From contig JADKAW010000006.1 of NCBI GenBank assembly GCA_016719055.1, positions 1-64,000 of the forward strand: 64,000 nucleotides of DNA. Direction: 5' to 3'. Below the pieces are notes generated by a model. That model did no database searches and was not told where the DNA came from. It saw only the letters and a list, made by a program, of their open reading frames with translations. The position numbers were made by a program, and so were the translations under genes. Shown here piece after piece: positions 14,612-23,426 of the stretch; position 1 is the first letter of the stretch, and every line of letters starts with the position of its first letter. The stretch is from Candidatus Rhodoferax mariagerensis (GTDB lineage: Bacteria > Pseudomonadota > Gammaproteobacteria > Burkholderiales > Burkholderiaceae_C).

Positions 14612-17092
14612 TCAATAGGGCTGGAAGTTGGCACCTTTGGGTGAGAAATTGGCTGTCAGCCGGGGCGCGGCTGCCCGGCGTTCCAGGGCCGCAGGCTCGT
14701 GCCGGCTGCGTACCCTGGGGGTATCTTCCCCGGTGTTGAAGAACGCAATCGATTGCTGCAACTGTTCGGCTTGACCTGACAGCTCTTCGCTGGTGGCGGC
14801 AAGCTCCTCTGACGCCGATGCATTCTGCTGGGTGGCTTTGGACAGTTGCCCCATGGCACCGCCAATCTGCACCACCGATTCGCTTTGTTCGCTACTGGCG
14901 GCTGCGATCTCTTGCACCAATTCGCTGGTTTTTTGAATGCTGGGCACAATTTCATCGAGCAGCTTGCCAGCCCGCTCGGCGGTGGAAACACTCTGGCTGG
15001 CCAGGTCGCCAATTTCTTTGGCCGCTTCCTGGCTGCGTTCAGCCAATTTGCGAACCTCGGCGGCGACTACCGCAAAACCTTTGCCGTGCTCGCCGGCGCG
15101 TGCCGCTTCAATGGCAGCGTTCAGGGCCAGCAGATTGGTTTGATAAGCGATGTCGTTCACGATGCCAATCTTGGCGGCAATTTGCTTCATGGCTGCCACG
15201 GTTTGGGTGACGGCATCGCCGCCGTCCACGGCCTCTTTGGAGGTTTTGGTGGCCATGCCATTGGTCAGTGTGGCGTTTTCGCTGTTTTGGCTGATGGACG
15301 CCGACATGGTGTCGATCGAAGCGGTGGTTTGTTCGACGCTGGCTGCCTGTTGGCTGGCGGCTTGCGACAGTGACTGCGCGGTGGCACTGACCTGGTTGGC
15401 TGCACCGGTGAGGGCATCGGCGGCGCCGCGAACTTCAGACACCGTGCTCGAGAGTTTTTCAACGGTGTTGTTGACAGCGTCTTTGAGCTGGGCGAAGTCG
15501 CCTCGGTACTGGCCGTTCACAGTTTGGGTCAGGTCGCCATTTTCCATGCCACGCAGCACACCCTGAACCTCCTGCAAGGGGTTCACGATGGCATCGAGTG
15601 TGTCGTTGACGCCTTCAATGATCTTGCGGAAATCACCCTGGTGTTGTTGCGCATTGGCGCGGGTATCCAGGCGACCCTCGATGGCAGCAGCCGACAAGGT
15701 GTTGGCGTCAGCAGCCATCAGATTGACTGCGGCGATGGCCTGATTCAGGTTGTTTTTCAGGGTATTGAAGTCGCCGCGATAAGGCTCCGAAATGGGTGCC
15801 GGGATGTCTCCCCTGGCAATGCGGTCGACGCAGTTGGCCGCCACGTTGAGCGGACCAATCACCGCGTCCAGCGTGTCGTTCACACCCTGGATGATGCGAG
15901 CAAAATCACCTTGGTGCCGGCCGGCGTCAGCACGGGCAGAAAGCTGGCCATTGACGGCAGCCTGCGCGAGCTTGTTGGCATCAACAATAAGGGCATTGAC
16001 CGCCTCAATCGCTTTGTTCAGGTTGTTTTTCAGGACATTGAAGTCACCATGGTAAACCTCGGTAATCGGTGGTGGAATGTCACCCTTGGAAATGCGGTCC
16101 ACAACCCCGGCCGCCATATTCAAAGGACCAATCACCGCGTCCAGCGTACCGTTCACGCCCTCAACCAGCGCACGGTAGTCACCCCGGTGCAAACTTGCGT
16201 CTGCGCGGTTGACCAGATTGCCTTGTATGGCTGACTCGGACAGCCCGCGCATGTCCTGGACTAGTGCCTTGACTGAATCGCTGATGCGCTTGGCAGAGGC
16301 CAGCAAGCTTGTGGTGTCGCCATCTTTCAGTGTATAGCTGTAACTCAGATCGCCGGCTGCGATCTGGCTCGCCAGGTCAGCGACCAACTGGGGCTCGGCG
16401 CCGAGCTGGTTGAAAATGCTCATGGCGATCCAGATACAGACCAACAGCACGATGACCGTCGCGGCGGCACCACTGCCTAGCAGCAGCACCTTGGCCTGCG
16501 CCGCTGTTTCGGTGGCGCTTACAACCTCTGCTTTGCCGACTTCTTCATTCAGCGTGATGATTTTCTCCAGAATCGTGTCGGTCTTTTCGTACAGCTGATC
16601 AATGATCTCCATTTGAGCGTAATAGTCCTTGAACAGCTCTATTTGCCGCTTTTCAATCGTGTTCTGGCTCAGCGCCGCGACAATTTGATCCAGCTTGGCA
16701 TCTGCTGCTTTTGACGCGTCAATCTGCTTGAGGTAATCGCCCCACAAAACGGCCTCTTCTTTGGTTTGGGGCAGAGGCTCATAAATCTTGAGCCCTTCCT
16801 GGTAACCCTTCCAGGCGCCAACACGTGCGGCCAGGTCTTTGACAAAGCCAGCTTGACTCTTGTACTCCAGCTCATAAAAGGCGACGTGACGGTTGATGGA
16901 GCGCAACTCCGCCAGGTGCACATTCATCTTGGCTAGGCCGACGATGGACGGCAAGCGCACTTCGCCAATTTCATGCGAGGCGCCCACCAATTGCGACTGT
17001 GCTTTGAGACCAACGCCGATGATGGTTGCCAGCGCAACCATGGCCACAAGCGCCAAAAGGACCAGCTTGAGTTTGAGAGACAGGTTTTTCAT
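14612..17092 (-). CDS. Methyl-accepting chemotaxis protein with duplicated HAMP-like linker repeats
   Basis: The product has 826 residues. It begins with a membrane helix (KLKLVLLALVAMVALATIIG), then a four-helix-bundle type periplasmic domain (about 30-200), a second membrane helix (VLLLGSGAAATVIVLLVCIW) and HAMP. After that come two near-identical units of about 92 residues, starting IGPLNMAAGVVDRISKGDIP and IGPLNVAANCVDRIARGDIP, each with GDF and GVNDTLDA parts, followed by a third partial unit. The signalling tip reads IAYQTNLLALNAAIEAARAG, and the domain ends with FFNTGEDTP. The ligand is unknown. A hybrid sensor kinase lies 145 bp upstream on the same strand. Confidence 0.92.
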   Translation of the reverse strand: MKNLSLKLKLVLLALVAMVALATIIGVGLKAQSQLVGASHEIGEVRLPSIVGLAKMNVHLAELRSINRHVAFYELEYKSQAGFVKDLAARVGAWKGYQEGLKIYEPLPQTKEEAVLWGDYLKQIDASKAADAKLDQIVAALSQNTIEKRQIELFKDYYAQMEIIDQLYEKTDTILEKIITLNEEVGKAEVVSATETAAQAKVLLLGSGAAATVIVLLVCIWIAMSIFNQLGAEPQLVADLASQIAAGDLSYSYTLKDGDTTSLLASAKRISDSVKALVQDMRGLSESAIQGNLVNRADASLHRGDYRALVEGVNGTLDAVIGPLNMAAGVVDRISKGDIPPPITEVYHGDFNVLKNNLNKAIEAVNALIVDANKLAQAAVNGQLSARADAGRHQGDFARIIQGVNDTLDAVIGPLNVAANCVDRIARGDIPAPISEPYRGDFNTLKNNLNQAIAAVNLMAADANTLSAAAIEGRLDTRANAQQHQGDFRKIIEGVNDTLDAIVNPLQEVQGVLRGMENGDLTQTVNGQYRGDFAQLKDAVNNTVEKLSSTVSEVRGAADALTGAANQVSATAQSLSQAASQQAASVEQTTASIDTMSASISQNSENATLTNGMATKTSKEAVDGGDAVTQTVAAMKQIAAKIGIVNDIAYQTNLLALNAAIEAARAGEHGKGFAVVAAEVRKLAERSQEAAKEIGDLASQSVSTAERAGKLLDEIVPSIQKTSELVQEIAAASSEQSESVVQIGGAMGQLSKATQQNASASEELAATSEELSGQAEQLQQSIAFFNTGEDTPRVRSRHEPAALERRAAAPRLTANFSPKGANFQPY

Positions 17093-17237
17093 GGGCTACT
17101 TTTGAGAGATGTCAACAGCCTTGCATTTTCCAAACCTGGGCCTGGGCGCTTTTTGAGGTAGATCAAACATCTTGCCAATGTTGGTGCTTGCCAGGTGTAG
17201 ACGTTGCACCCGGCGCAGTTGGCTCACACCGATGACG

Positions 17238-19217
17238 TTAGCGTAACCAGCGTGACAACAGTGCAACCAGACTGGCCAGCTCAATGGGCTTGGCCAGAAA
17301 GTCATCCATCCCGGCCTCGGCGCAGCGCCTCTTGTCATCTTCAAAGGCACCTGCCGTCAGCGCAACAATGGTGCAGCGTCGTGCCCCTTGCGCGGCCTCC
17401 CAGTTACGGATGCAGCGGGTGGCTTGCTGCCCGTCCATCACAGGCATCTGGACATCCATCAGGATCAGGTCGTAAGCTGGGCCGCTCATGACAGCTTCCA
17501 GGGCAGCCTTACCGTCCTCAACATAGTCCGCTTCAAGCCCCTGGCTTTTAAGTAGCGCGCTGGCCACTGCGCGATTGACCGGGTTGTCTTCAGCGACCAG
17601 AATGTGACCACTCAACGCGGTGGTTGGCGGCTTGATTTGGGCGGTGTCAAGTGCGGGTAAGCTGGCTTGTGGTTCGGTGGCTGCCCGGAACCAGAAGCGC
17701 GAACCAATGCCGATATTGCTCTCCAGCCCGACCTCACCCTTCATCAGCCCGGCCAGCCGCGCCACGATCGACAGACCCAGGCCGGTGCCGCCAAACTGGC
17801 GTGTGGTGGAACTGTCGGCCTGGGTAAAGGGATTAAACAGCAGCGATTGTTTTTCTGGCGCAATGCCGATGCCAGTGTCGCTGACAGAAAACTCAAGCTG
17901 CGGTGTCTTGCCGTCGGTGCTGACCTCTCCGACCTCCAGGATGACCTTGCCCTGGTCCGTGAACTTGATGGCGTTGCCCAGATAGTTTGAAATCATCTGG
18001 CGTAGCCGCAAGGGGTCGCCCAGGTAGTGACTGCTACGCAGGTGGCAATAACGGGTTTCCAGCGTCAAACCCTTGCCTTTTGCCAGTTCCTCAAAAGCCA
18101 AAGTGGTGTCGGCCACCAATTGTTTGAGGTCAAAGACGCCGTGATCAAGCTCCAGGTGCCCCGCCTCGATCTTGGACAGGTCCAGAATGTCATTGAGCAG
18201 GCGCAGCAGACTTTGCCCGGAGTTCAAAATGGTGCGTGCGTAGTCGTGCCGGGTACCTTCGTCCACGTTTGGTAGCTGCAGCATTTGTGCCATGCCCAAA
18301 ATACCATTGAGCGGCGTGCGCAGTTCATGGCTCATGGTGGCCAGAAAGTCGCTTTTGGCACGGGTGGCTTTCTGGGCTGTGGTAAGTGCCTGTTCCAGGT
18401 CCACCTGGTGTTGCCAGCGGTCGGTGATGTTGGCATACGCACCGACCACGCGCACGGGATTGCCATGGGCGTCGCGCTCGGCAATGCGGCCGCGGTCCTG
18501 CACCCAGATCACGCTGCCGTCTTTTTGCACCATGCGGTGTTCTGAGTGATAGAGGCCATCGGACCCGCTCAGCAACGCCTGAATGCGCTGCCACACCATT
18601 TGCCGGTCTTGCGGGTGAACATGGGCGGAAAAAGCCTCGACGTTGTCTGCAATTTCACCTTCGGAAAACCCCAACAGTCGGTACCACTGCGCGTTGTGCA
18701 AGACCTGTCCGGTGCTGACGGTCCAATCCCAAATACCTTCCTGCGTGGCGGCCATTACATCGTTCAAACGTTTTTCACTCACAGCCACTTTTTGCTGCGC
18801 CCTGACGACATCGGTGATGTCGTGCGCGATCACCAGGATCTGGTTGTTGCCGTCGGCATCTTTAAACGGCCTCTTGATCGACTTGAAGTGTCGGCGCTCG
18901 TTGGTCACGGCGTCCAGGCTGTCTTCAAAGACGACTTCGGTTTGCCCGCGCGCCATGATGGCCAACACGTTTTGCCGAAAGCCGTCGGCAATCTCTTTGG
19001 GCACACCAAAGTCATCGTCGTGTTTTCCTACCATGGCGTCAGGCGTGGTGCCGTACAGGCGGGCCACGGTCTGGTTGCACAGCAAAAAGTCGCCTTTTGC
19101 GTCTTTGAGCACAATCACGTCGGGAATCTCGTCAAACACGGCTTGCAAAAGCGCCAGTTTGCGCTCGGCAGGTGATGTTATGGACGCGTCTTCAGTCATG
19201 CGAATAGGATCAGACAT
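17238..19217 (-). CDS. Hybrid sensor histidine kinase (PAS-PAS-HisKA-HATPase-REC)
   Basis: The product has 659 residues without membrane helices, so it is probably cytoplasmic. Two PAS domains (about 20-140 and 150-275) are followed by the phosphoacceptor histidine in FLATMSHELRTPLNGILGMA, an ATPase domain with N box NYLGNAIKF, SDTGIGIA and GGTGLGLSI, and a receiver domain with VAEDNPVN, the phospho-acceptor aspartate in LILMDVQMPVMDG, and the lysine in DDFLAKPIE. No output domain is present, so phosphotransfer to another protein is expected. The signal is unknown. It is followed by the chemoreceptor gene. Confidence 0.93.
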   Translation of the reverse strand: MSDPIRMTEDASITSPAERKLALLQAVFDEIPDVIVLKDAKGDFLLCNQTVARLYGTTPDAMVGKHDDDFGVPKEIADGFRQNVLAIMARGQTEVVFEDSLDAVTNERRHFKSIKRPFKDADGNNQILVIAHDITDVVRAQQKVAVSEKRLNDVMAATQEGIWDWTVSTGQVLHNAQWYRLLGFSEGEIADNVEAFSAHVHPQDRQMVWQRIQALLSGSDGLYHSEHRMVQKDGSVIWVQDRGRIAERDAHGNPVRVVGAYANITDRWQHQVDLEQALTTAQKATRAKSDFLATMSHELRTPLNGILGMAQMLQLPNVDEGTRHDYARTILNSGQSLLRLLNDILDLSKIEAGHLELDHGVFDLKQLVADTTLAFEELAKGKGLTLETRYCHLRSSHYLGDPLRLRQMISNYLGNAIKFTDQGKVILEVGEVSTDGKTPQLEFSVSDTGIGIAPEKQSLLFNPFTQADSSTTRQFGGTGLGLSIVARLAGLMKGEVGLESNIGIGSRFWFRAATEPQASLPALDTAQIKPPTTALSGHILVAEDNPVNRAVASALLKSQGLEADYVEDGKAALEAVMSGPAYDLILMDVQMPVMDGQQATRCIRNWEAAQGARRCTIVALTAGAFEDDKRRCAEAGMDDFLAKPIELASLVALLSRWLR

Positions 19218-19290
19218 GTGGGCACTTTACGAACTTCAATGAAATTTGCTGCAATTCATATGGCTGCGCATGATAAAGCACAGCTTCAAC

Positions 19291-20247
19291 TCAGGCGATC
19301 AAACTCACCAAGGTCATCACCAGAGTGATCGTCGCCAGTCCAAGCACAGTGGACACGGCCATGCTGGCAGTGACCAGGTCCTGGGCGACCTGGTAGCGCT
19401 GGGCAAATAGAAACACGTTGGCTCCCATCGGCAGCGATGCTGCCACCACCATCACCTGCCAGGCCAGCCCACGCAGCCCGGCCAGCCAGCAAATGCCTGC
19501 CACCAGTGCCGGCAACGCCAGGTTTTTCAGTAAACTGATGCCCAACGCGCTGCGAAAATGCGAGCCTACCCGCACCTGCGTCAGGGTTGCTCCGACCAGC
19601 AGCAGAGCCATTGGCCCGAAAGCGCTGCCCAGCAGCCGCAATGGCTGGTCGATCATTTCAGGAATCTCCAGGTCGGTCTGTGCAAACAGCAAGCCGACGA
19701 TGATGGGCAGTGGCACTGGATGGATGATGCCGTTTTTGATGGCTGTCAACACCGTTTGCCAGCCATGACGCGCTGGCACAGATGCATGACTGGTGCTGGT
19801 GAGTTGGCGCGCCTCGACAAACTCCAGCACGATGGTGGTCACCGTCAACAAAATCAGCGCATGCATCGAGATCAGTGTCAGCAGCATCACCAAAGCTGCC
19901 TGGCCGTACGCCAGCCCAATCAACGGAATACCGATCATCACCGTGTTGCTGAAGGTAGCCGCCAGCCCCAGCACGGCGGCGCGGGTGTTGTGACCGTGGC
20001 TCAAAAACACCGTGGCGTACAAGATGCCAACAGCCACAAAATACAGGGCAACGGGTTTGAAGTTCAGCTGCTCGATGTGCACCGAGCTCATGGCTCTTAA
20101 CAGCAGCGCTGGCGTGAGCACCATGAAAACCAGGATTGACAAGCCTTTTGTGGCCTCAGCCGTTATATGGCCTGATTTGCCAGCTATATATCCGATAGCA
20201 ATCAACAAGACGACTGGCAACAGCGATGAAACAACGGGGTTGTTCAA
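19291..20247 (-). CDS. AEC family (auxin efflux carrier-like) transporter
   Basis: The product has 318 residues with ten predicted membrane helices in two repeats of five. The N-terminus (VSSLLPVVLLIAIGYIAGKS) and the region LPALVAGICWLAGLRG, followed by SLPMGANVFLFAQRY, are typical of the AEC family. Bacterial members export or import small carboxylates such as malate and malonate; the substrate here is unknown. The gene lies between the sensor kinase and a small hypothetical gene on the same strand. A second AEC gene occurs at 54606-55574. Confidence 0.88.
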   Translation of the reverse strand: MNNPVVSSLLPVVLLIAIGYIAGKSGHITAEATKGLSILVFMVLTPALLLRAMSSVHIEQLNFKPVALYFVAVGILYATVFLSHGHNTRAAVLGLAATFSNTVMIGIPLIGLAYGQAALVMLLTLISMHALILLTVTTIVLEFVEARQLTSTSHASVPARHGWQTVLTAIKNGIIHPVPLPIIVGLLFAQTDLEIPEMIDQPLRLLGSAFGPMALLLVGATLTQVRVGSHFRSALGISLLKNLALPALVAGICWLAGLRGLAWQVMVVAASLPMGANVFLFAQRYQVAQDLVTASMAVSTVLGLATITLVMTLVSLIA

Positions 20248-20259
20248 AATAGCGGTTTG

Positions 20260-20538
20260 TCAAGGCAAAGCCCGATTTTGTCTGAAACGCTCATTGGCAG
20301 GCGCTGAAGCCAATTGGCGTTGCCCTTCGCTTTGCGACCGCAACAGCGCTGCGCACTCTCGCAGGGCAGCTGACTCTGCACTGCTGCCCAGCATCAGGAG
20401 ATGATCAGCGTAACTGGTGTCGGTGCGAAAACGTGACATGTCAACCCACCAGCCCAGTCCACTCATCAGCCATTTGAAATTGACTTGTGCCAGCAGCAGA
20501 TCCCTGCTGTCTATAGAAGGCACCTCTTGCGCATGCAT
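20260..20538 (-). CDS. Conserved-looking hypothetical protein of 92 residues
   Basis: The frame is open from a GTG inside the phasin terminator at 20571, so the ATG at 20538 (MHAQEVPSIDSRDLLLAQVN) is the better start. The sequence looks like a real protein: LAQVNFKWLMSGLGWWVDMS, then SYADHLLMLG and ALRECAALLRSQ. I do not recognise a domain. It may be soluble and helical. It follows the phasin gene on the same strand, but the strong hairpin between them suggests separate or reduced expression. It ends 12 bases before the AEC transporter start. Confidence 0.6.
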   Translation of the reverse strand: MHAQEVPSIDSRDLLLAQVNFKWLMSGLGWWVDMSRFRTDTSYADHLLMLGSSAESAALRECAALLRSQSEGQRQLASAPANERFRQNRALP

Positions 20539-20561
20539 GTGCCAGACTTGGTGTGAAAGCA

Positions 20562-20587
20562 ACAACGGCACCCTGAGGTGCCGTTGT
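20562..20587 (-). terminator. Terminator hairpin downstream of the phasin gene
   Basis: ACAACGGCACC and GGTGCCGTTGT form a perfect 11-bp stem with a CTGA loop, about 30 bp after the phasin stop. On the minus strand it is followed by TGCTTTC, so only a short pyrimidine tract is present. Confidence 0.7.
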
Positions 20588-20615
20588 CATCAATTTTGCA
20601 AATACCGGGTGGTGC

Positions 20616-21158
20616 TTAAGATTTGGTCGCCTTCTTGACCGCTTCAACGGTTTGCGCAGTGGCTGCATTGAAGTTGGATTGGGCAGTTTCAACAGCTTGC
20701 TTGGCAGTGTCTTGAGCCGTCTTCAGGGCGTTTTGACCAGCGCTCATGGCGTTGTTGAAAAAAGCCACCACCGATTCGGTGCCGGCTGGCGCATTCTTGG
20801 TGGCGTTCTCCATCAGCGATGCAAAACCTTTTTGTGCTTCCGCCATGTTGGCTTCTGCTGTCTTGGCGAAACTTGCACCTGCGCCAGACAAGATGGCTTG
20901 CACTTGTTGGGCGTATGCCACAGCCTTGTCAGCCATGGGTTTGGCCAAACCGGCTTGCAGGGCAGCCAGAGCCTGAGGGTCTTTGGCGCTCAGCAAGGCT
21001 TTGGCATGGGCAAATGATTCAGCCAACACGGCTTTGGAAGTTTCCAGATTCAATTCCACCAGTTTGGCAGCATCAGCCTGCGCTTTGGAAGCCAGCGTTT
21101 GCAGGGCTTCCAGGTTTTCTTTGGCAGTGGCGGCGAGTTTTTCAGCGGTTTGGTTCAT
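20616..21158 (-). CDS. phaP: Phasin family protein (PHA granule-associated)
   Basis: The product has 180 residues, rich in alanine and lysine, without cysteine or tryptophan, and almost entirely helical, as usual in phasins. Typical stretches are ENLEALQTLASKAQADAAKL, VELNLETSKAVLAESFAH, and MAEAQKGFASLMENATKN. Phasins coat polyhydroxyalkanoate granules and control their size and number. GGACGACTGAA before the ATG provides the ribosome binding site. Two TGC-rich inverted sites upstream (21217-21231 and 21274-21288) suggest repression by a PhaR-type regulator. A strong hairpin follows the gene. Confidence 0.9.
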   Translation of the reverse strand: MNQTAEKLAATAKENLEALQTLASKAQADAAKLVELNLETSKAVLAESFAHAKALLSAKDPQALAALQAGLAKPMADKAVAYAQQVQAILSGAGASFAKTAEANMAEAQKGFASLMENATKNAPAGTESVVAFFNNAMSAGQNALKTAQDTAKQAVETAQSNFNAATAQTVEAVKKATKS

Positions 21159-21216
21159 TTCAGTCGTCCTTTGTGGGTTGATGGTAACTACAGTGTCACT
21201 CGAACTGAGTGGGTTA

Positions 21217-21288
21217 TGTTGCAGTGCAGCATGGTGCTTATTGTAGGGGTAATGTAGGGGTTTGGGAAATATTTGTTGCGGTGCAGCA
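21217..21288 (-). promoter_or_regulatory. Phasin promoter with two TGC-rich operator-like sites
   Basis: TGCTGCACTGCAACA (minus strand, 21217-21231) and TGCTGCACCGCAACA (21274-21288) differ at one base and are 57 bp apart. Between them the minus strand holds TACAAT, a likely -10. The sites resemble the TGC-rich elements bound by PhaR repressors in PHA-producing bacteria. Confidence 0.6.
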
Positions 21289-21314
21289 AAAATTAGGGGA
21301 GAGCAACTAATTGT

Positions 21315-22208
21315 TCAGTGAGTGAGCGGGTCGCTTAGCCTTTTGGCAAGCGCATTTTCATGCCTGACCACCATCAGCCCACTGACGATGATGATGGCGC
21401 CGCCCAGCAAGGTGTAGCGGTCGGGCAAGGTCGACCACAGCAGCCAGTCCACCCCCAGGCCCCAGGCCAGTGCGGTGTATTCAAAAGGCGCAACCGCGGA
21501 TGCCTGCCCGTGCCGAAAGGCCTCTGTGATGGCCAGCTGTCCGCCAAAACCGGTCATGGCCAATCCGGCCAGCAGCCAATAGTCGGCCGGCTGCACGCTG
21601 ACCCAATACGGTGCGGCCAGGGCGCTCGACCCCAGCGCCACCATCACCATGAGCCAAAACATCAGACTTTCGCTGGAGTCAGTTCGGCTGCAAAGGCGCC
21701 CGACCACCGCAGATGCCGCGTAACACACAGCCGACCCCAGCACGGCCAGCCCGTACCAGCCGTTGAAGGCGCCGATGTCGGGGCGCAGCGCCACCAAAAT
21801 GCCCACCATGCCGCCGGCCACTGCCCACCAGTGCACCGGTGCGACCTGTTCACCAAGCACCGGCGCGCTCAACAGGGTGATCAAGATTGGCGCAACAAAA
21901 AACAGGGTGTAAGCGTTGGCCAATGGCAATTGCCTTAGCCCATAGGTAAAAAACGACAGCATGCAGATGGCCAGCGCACCCCGCAGCCAATGCAGACGCC
22001 AGCGCACATGCCTCAGGGTGTGCCAGCGACCGCGCCACTGTATCCACATCACAATCAGCGGCAATGCCACCCAGCCGCGCATGGCCGCCACTTGCAGCGC
22101 CGGGTAACGGCCCGACAGCATTTTCAAAAGCGTGTCCATGAAAGCGAAAAACCCCACCGCCACCAGCATGGCAGCGATGCTCCGCAGGTTGCCTTGCTGC
22201 TGAGTCAT
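21315..22208 (-). CDS. EamA/DMT family transporter
   Basis: The product has 297 residues from the ATG at 22208, which overlaps the stop of the upstream cyclase-PilZ gene in ATGA; the longer open frame is out of place. It has about ten membrane helices and two EamA repeats. Good family signs are AMLVAVGFFAFMDTLLKMLS, ANAYTLFFVAPILITLLSAP and GGAIIIVSGLMVV at the end. It resembles the RhaT/RarD-like or S-adenosylmethionine-type carriers of this superfamily, but the substrate cannot be assigned. The overlap with a signalling gene is probably a result of compact gene packing. Confidence 0.87.
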   Translation of the reverse strand: MTQQQGNLRSIAAMLVAVGFFAFMDTLLKMLSGRYPALQVAAMRGWVALPLIVMWIQWRGRWHTLRHVRWRLHWLRGALAICMLSFFTYGLRQLPLANAYTLFFVAPILITLLSAPVLGEQVAPVHWWAVAGGMVGILVALRPDIGAFNGWYGLAVLGSAVCYAASAVVGRLCSRTDSSESLMFWLMVMVALGSSALAAPYWVSVQPADYWLLAGLAMTGFGGQLAITEAFRHGQASAVAPFEYTALAWGLGVDWLLWSTLPDRYTLLGGAIIIVSGLMVVRHENALAKRLSDPLTH

Positions 22209-23296
22209 CAGTGCCGGTTGATTTCCACAATGCCGTCCACAAATTCCTTGATCGCCAGAGTTGCCTGGGTGTCGATCGAGGTGAATTCGATACGACATTC
22301 AAAACCCCTTTCAACCGGGGCGACCCGCAGCACCTTGGCATAGATCTCTGTCAGTTCAGACCCCAGAAAAGACAATGACAGGGCAATTTTGATGTCGCTA
22401 AATGGCACCAGGGCCAGCGGGCTGACGATGTACATGCCGCCATAACTGATGTCAATCACCCGGCCAGTGATGGACTGTGGCAAGACCGATTTATGGCAGA
22501 TGACCTGAAAGGTGACCGCAATGTCAACTGCCACCCGCGGGCTGTTGCGAACTTCGCGTGCGGGTGCCAGCATCATGCGCGGCTGGCGGGTTGACAGCAG
22601 CTCATACATCCGTACCAGGCCTTTTTTGCCCTTGACCCTGACCTCGTTGATCTGACCGGTTTCTATGTAGTCTCGGGCCAGCAGGTAGGTGTTTTCGCTC
22701 AGCAGAATCTGCCCGCGCAAGCTGTGCGCTTCAACGCGCGAGGCCAGGTTAACCTGGTCACCGATGACGGTGTACTCGCTGTGCCGGGCCGAGCCCAGGT
22801 GCCCGGCGACCACCTCACCGGTGTTGATGCCAATACCCATGTAAAGCGGTGCCATGCCGTGGGCCAGGTTCTGCTCATTGATATGTTTCATGGCGGACTG
22901 CATGTCGATGGCACAGGCCAGCGCCGCCTGGACATCGTCGCTGCGGGTGACCGGCGCGCCAAACAAGGCCATGATCGAATCGCCCATGAACTTGTCAATG
23001 GTTCCGCCATGGCCGAGGATGATGCCGGTCATCCCGTCCAGATACCGGTTCAGGGCTTCGACCATTTCCAGCGCGGTGTATTGTTCAGACACCGCCGTAA
23101 AGCCGCGCAGGTCAGACAGCAAGATCGTGACCCGGCGTTCATCAACCTCCTGGGTGTTGATCAGTGAACGCTCAACGGCAGCGCCAATTTGCCCGCGCAA
23201 GCTAGCCTCGCTTGTATCGGCTGCAGCGTTGTCGGTCTGGCGACAGACCAGGTCAAGCAGGCTCTGGACCAGCAAGGCTTTGTTGATTTCCTGCAT
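22208..23296 (-). CDS. Class III adenylate/guanylate cyclase with C-terminal PilZ-like domain
   Basis: From the ATG at 23296 (MQEINKALLVQSLLDLVCRQ) the product has 362 residues; a longer frame reaches 23473 but would overlap the divergent gene. The cyclase domain is clear: VTILLSDLRGFTAVSEQY with the first metal aspartate, DKFMGDSIMALFG with the second, and YTVIGDQVNLASRVEAHS. The last 120 residues have PilZ features: NSPRVAVDIAV and GRVIDISYGGMYIVSPL, close to the RxxxR and DxSxxG binding motifs for c-di-GMP, though the first arginines are incomplete. It may link cyclic nucleotide synthesis to c-di-GMP. The divergent neighbour makes c-di-GMP. Confidence 0.85.
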   Translation of the reverse strand: MQEINKALLVQSLLDLVCRQTDNAAADTSEASLRGQIGAAVERSLINTQEVDERRVTILLSDLRGFTAVSEQYTALEMVEALNRYLDGMTGIILGHGGTIDKFMGDSIMALFGAPVTRSDDVQAALACAIDMQSAMKHINEQNLAHGMAPLYMGIGINTGEVVAGHLGSARHSEYTVIGDQVNLASRVEAHSLRGQILLSENTYLLARDYIETGQINEVRVKGKKGLVRMYELLSTRQPRMMLAPAREVRNSPRVAVDIAVTFQVICHKSVLPQSITGRVIDISYGGMYIVSPLALVPFSDIKIALSLSFLGSELTEIYAKVLRVAPVERGFECRIEFTSIDTQATLAIKEFVDGIVEINRH

Positions 23297-23426
23297 GCGG
23301 GGTGAACGGGTGGGCAATACGGGCGGTGTGGGCGGTGTCACCAATCGTATCCCAGGCGACCCGGTGGCAACCGCATTTTGACTATCATCAGCCAATACCG
23401 GCCTCGAAAAAAATAAAGGTTGTTGG

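Noticed and set aside
15524..16234. Plus-strand frame of 236 codons inside the chemoreceptor gene
   Set aside because: It mirrors the duplicated linker units on the opposite strand.
20150..20205. Possible interspersed repeat at the start of the AEC transporter gene
   Set aside because: The encoded IGYIAGKSGHITAEATKG is the normal N-terminal pattern of the family, so the resemblance is weak.
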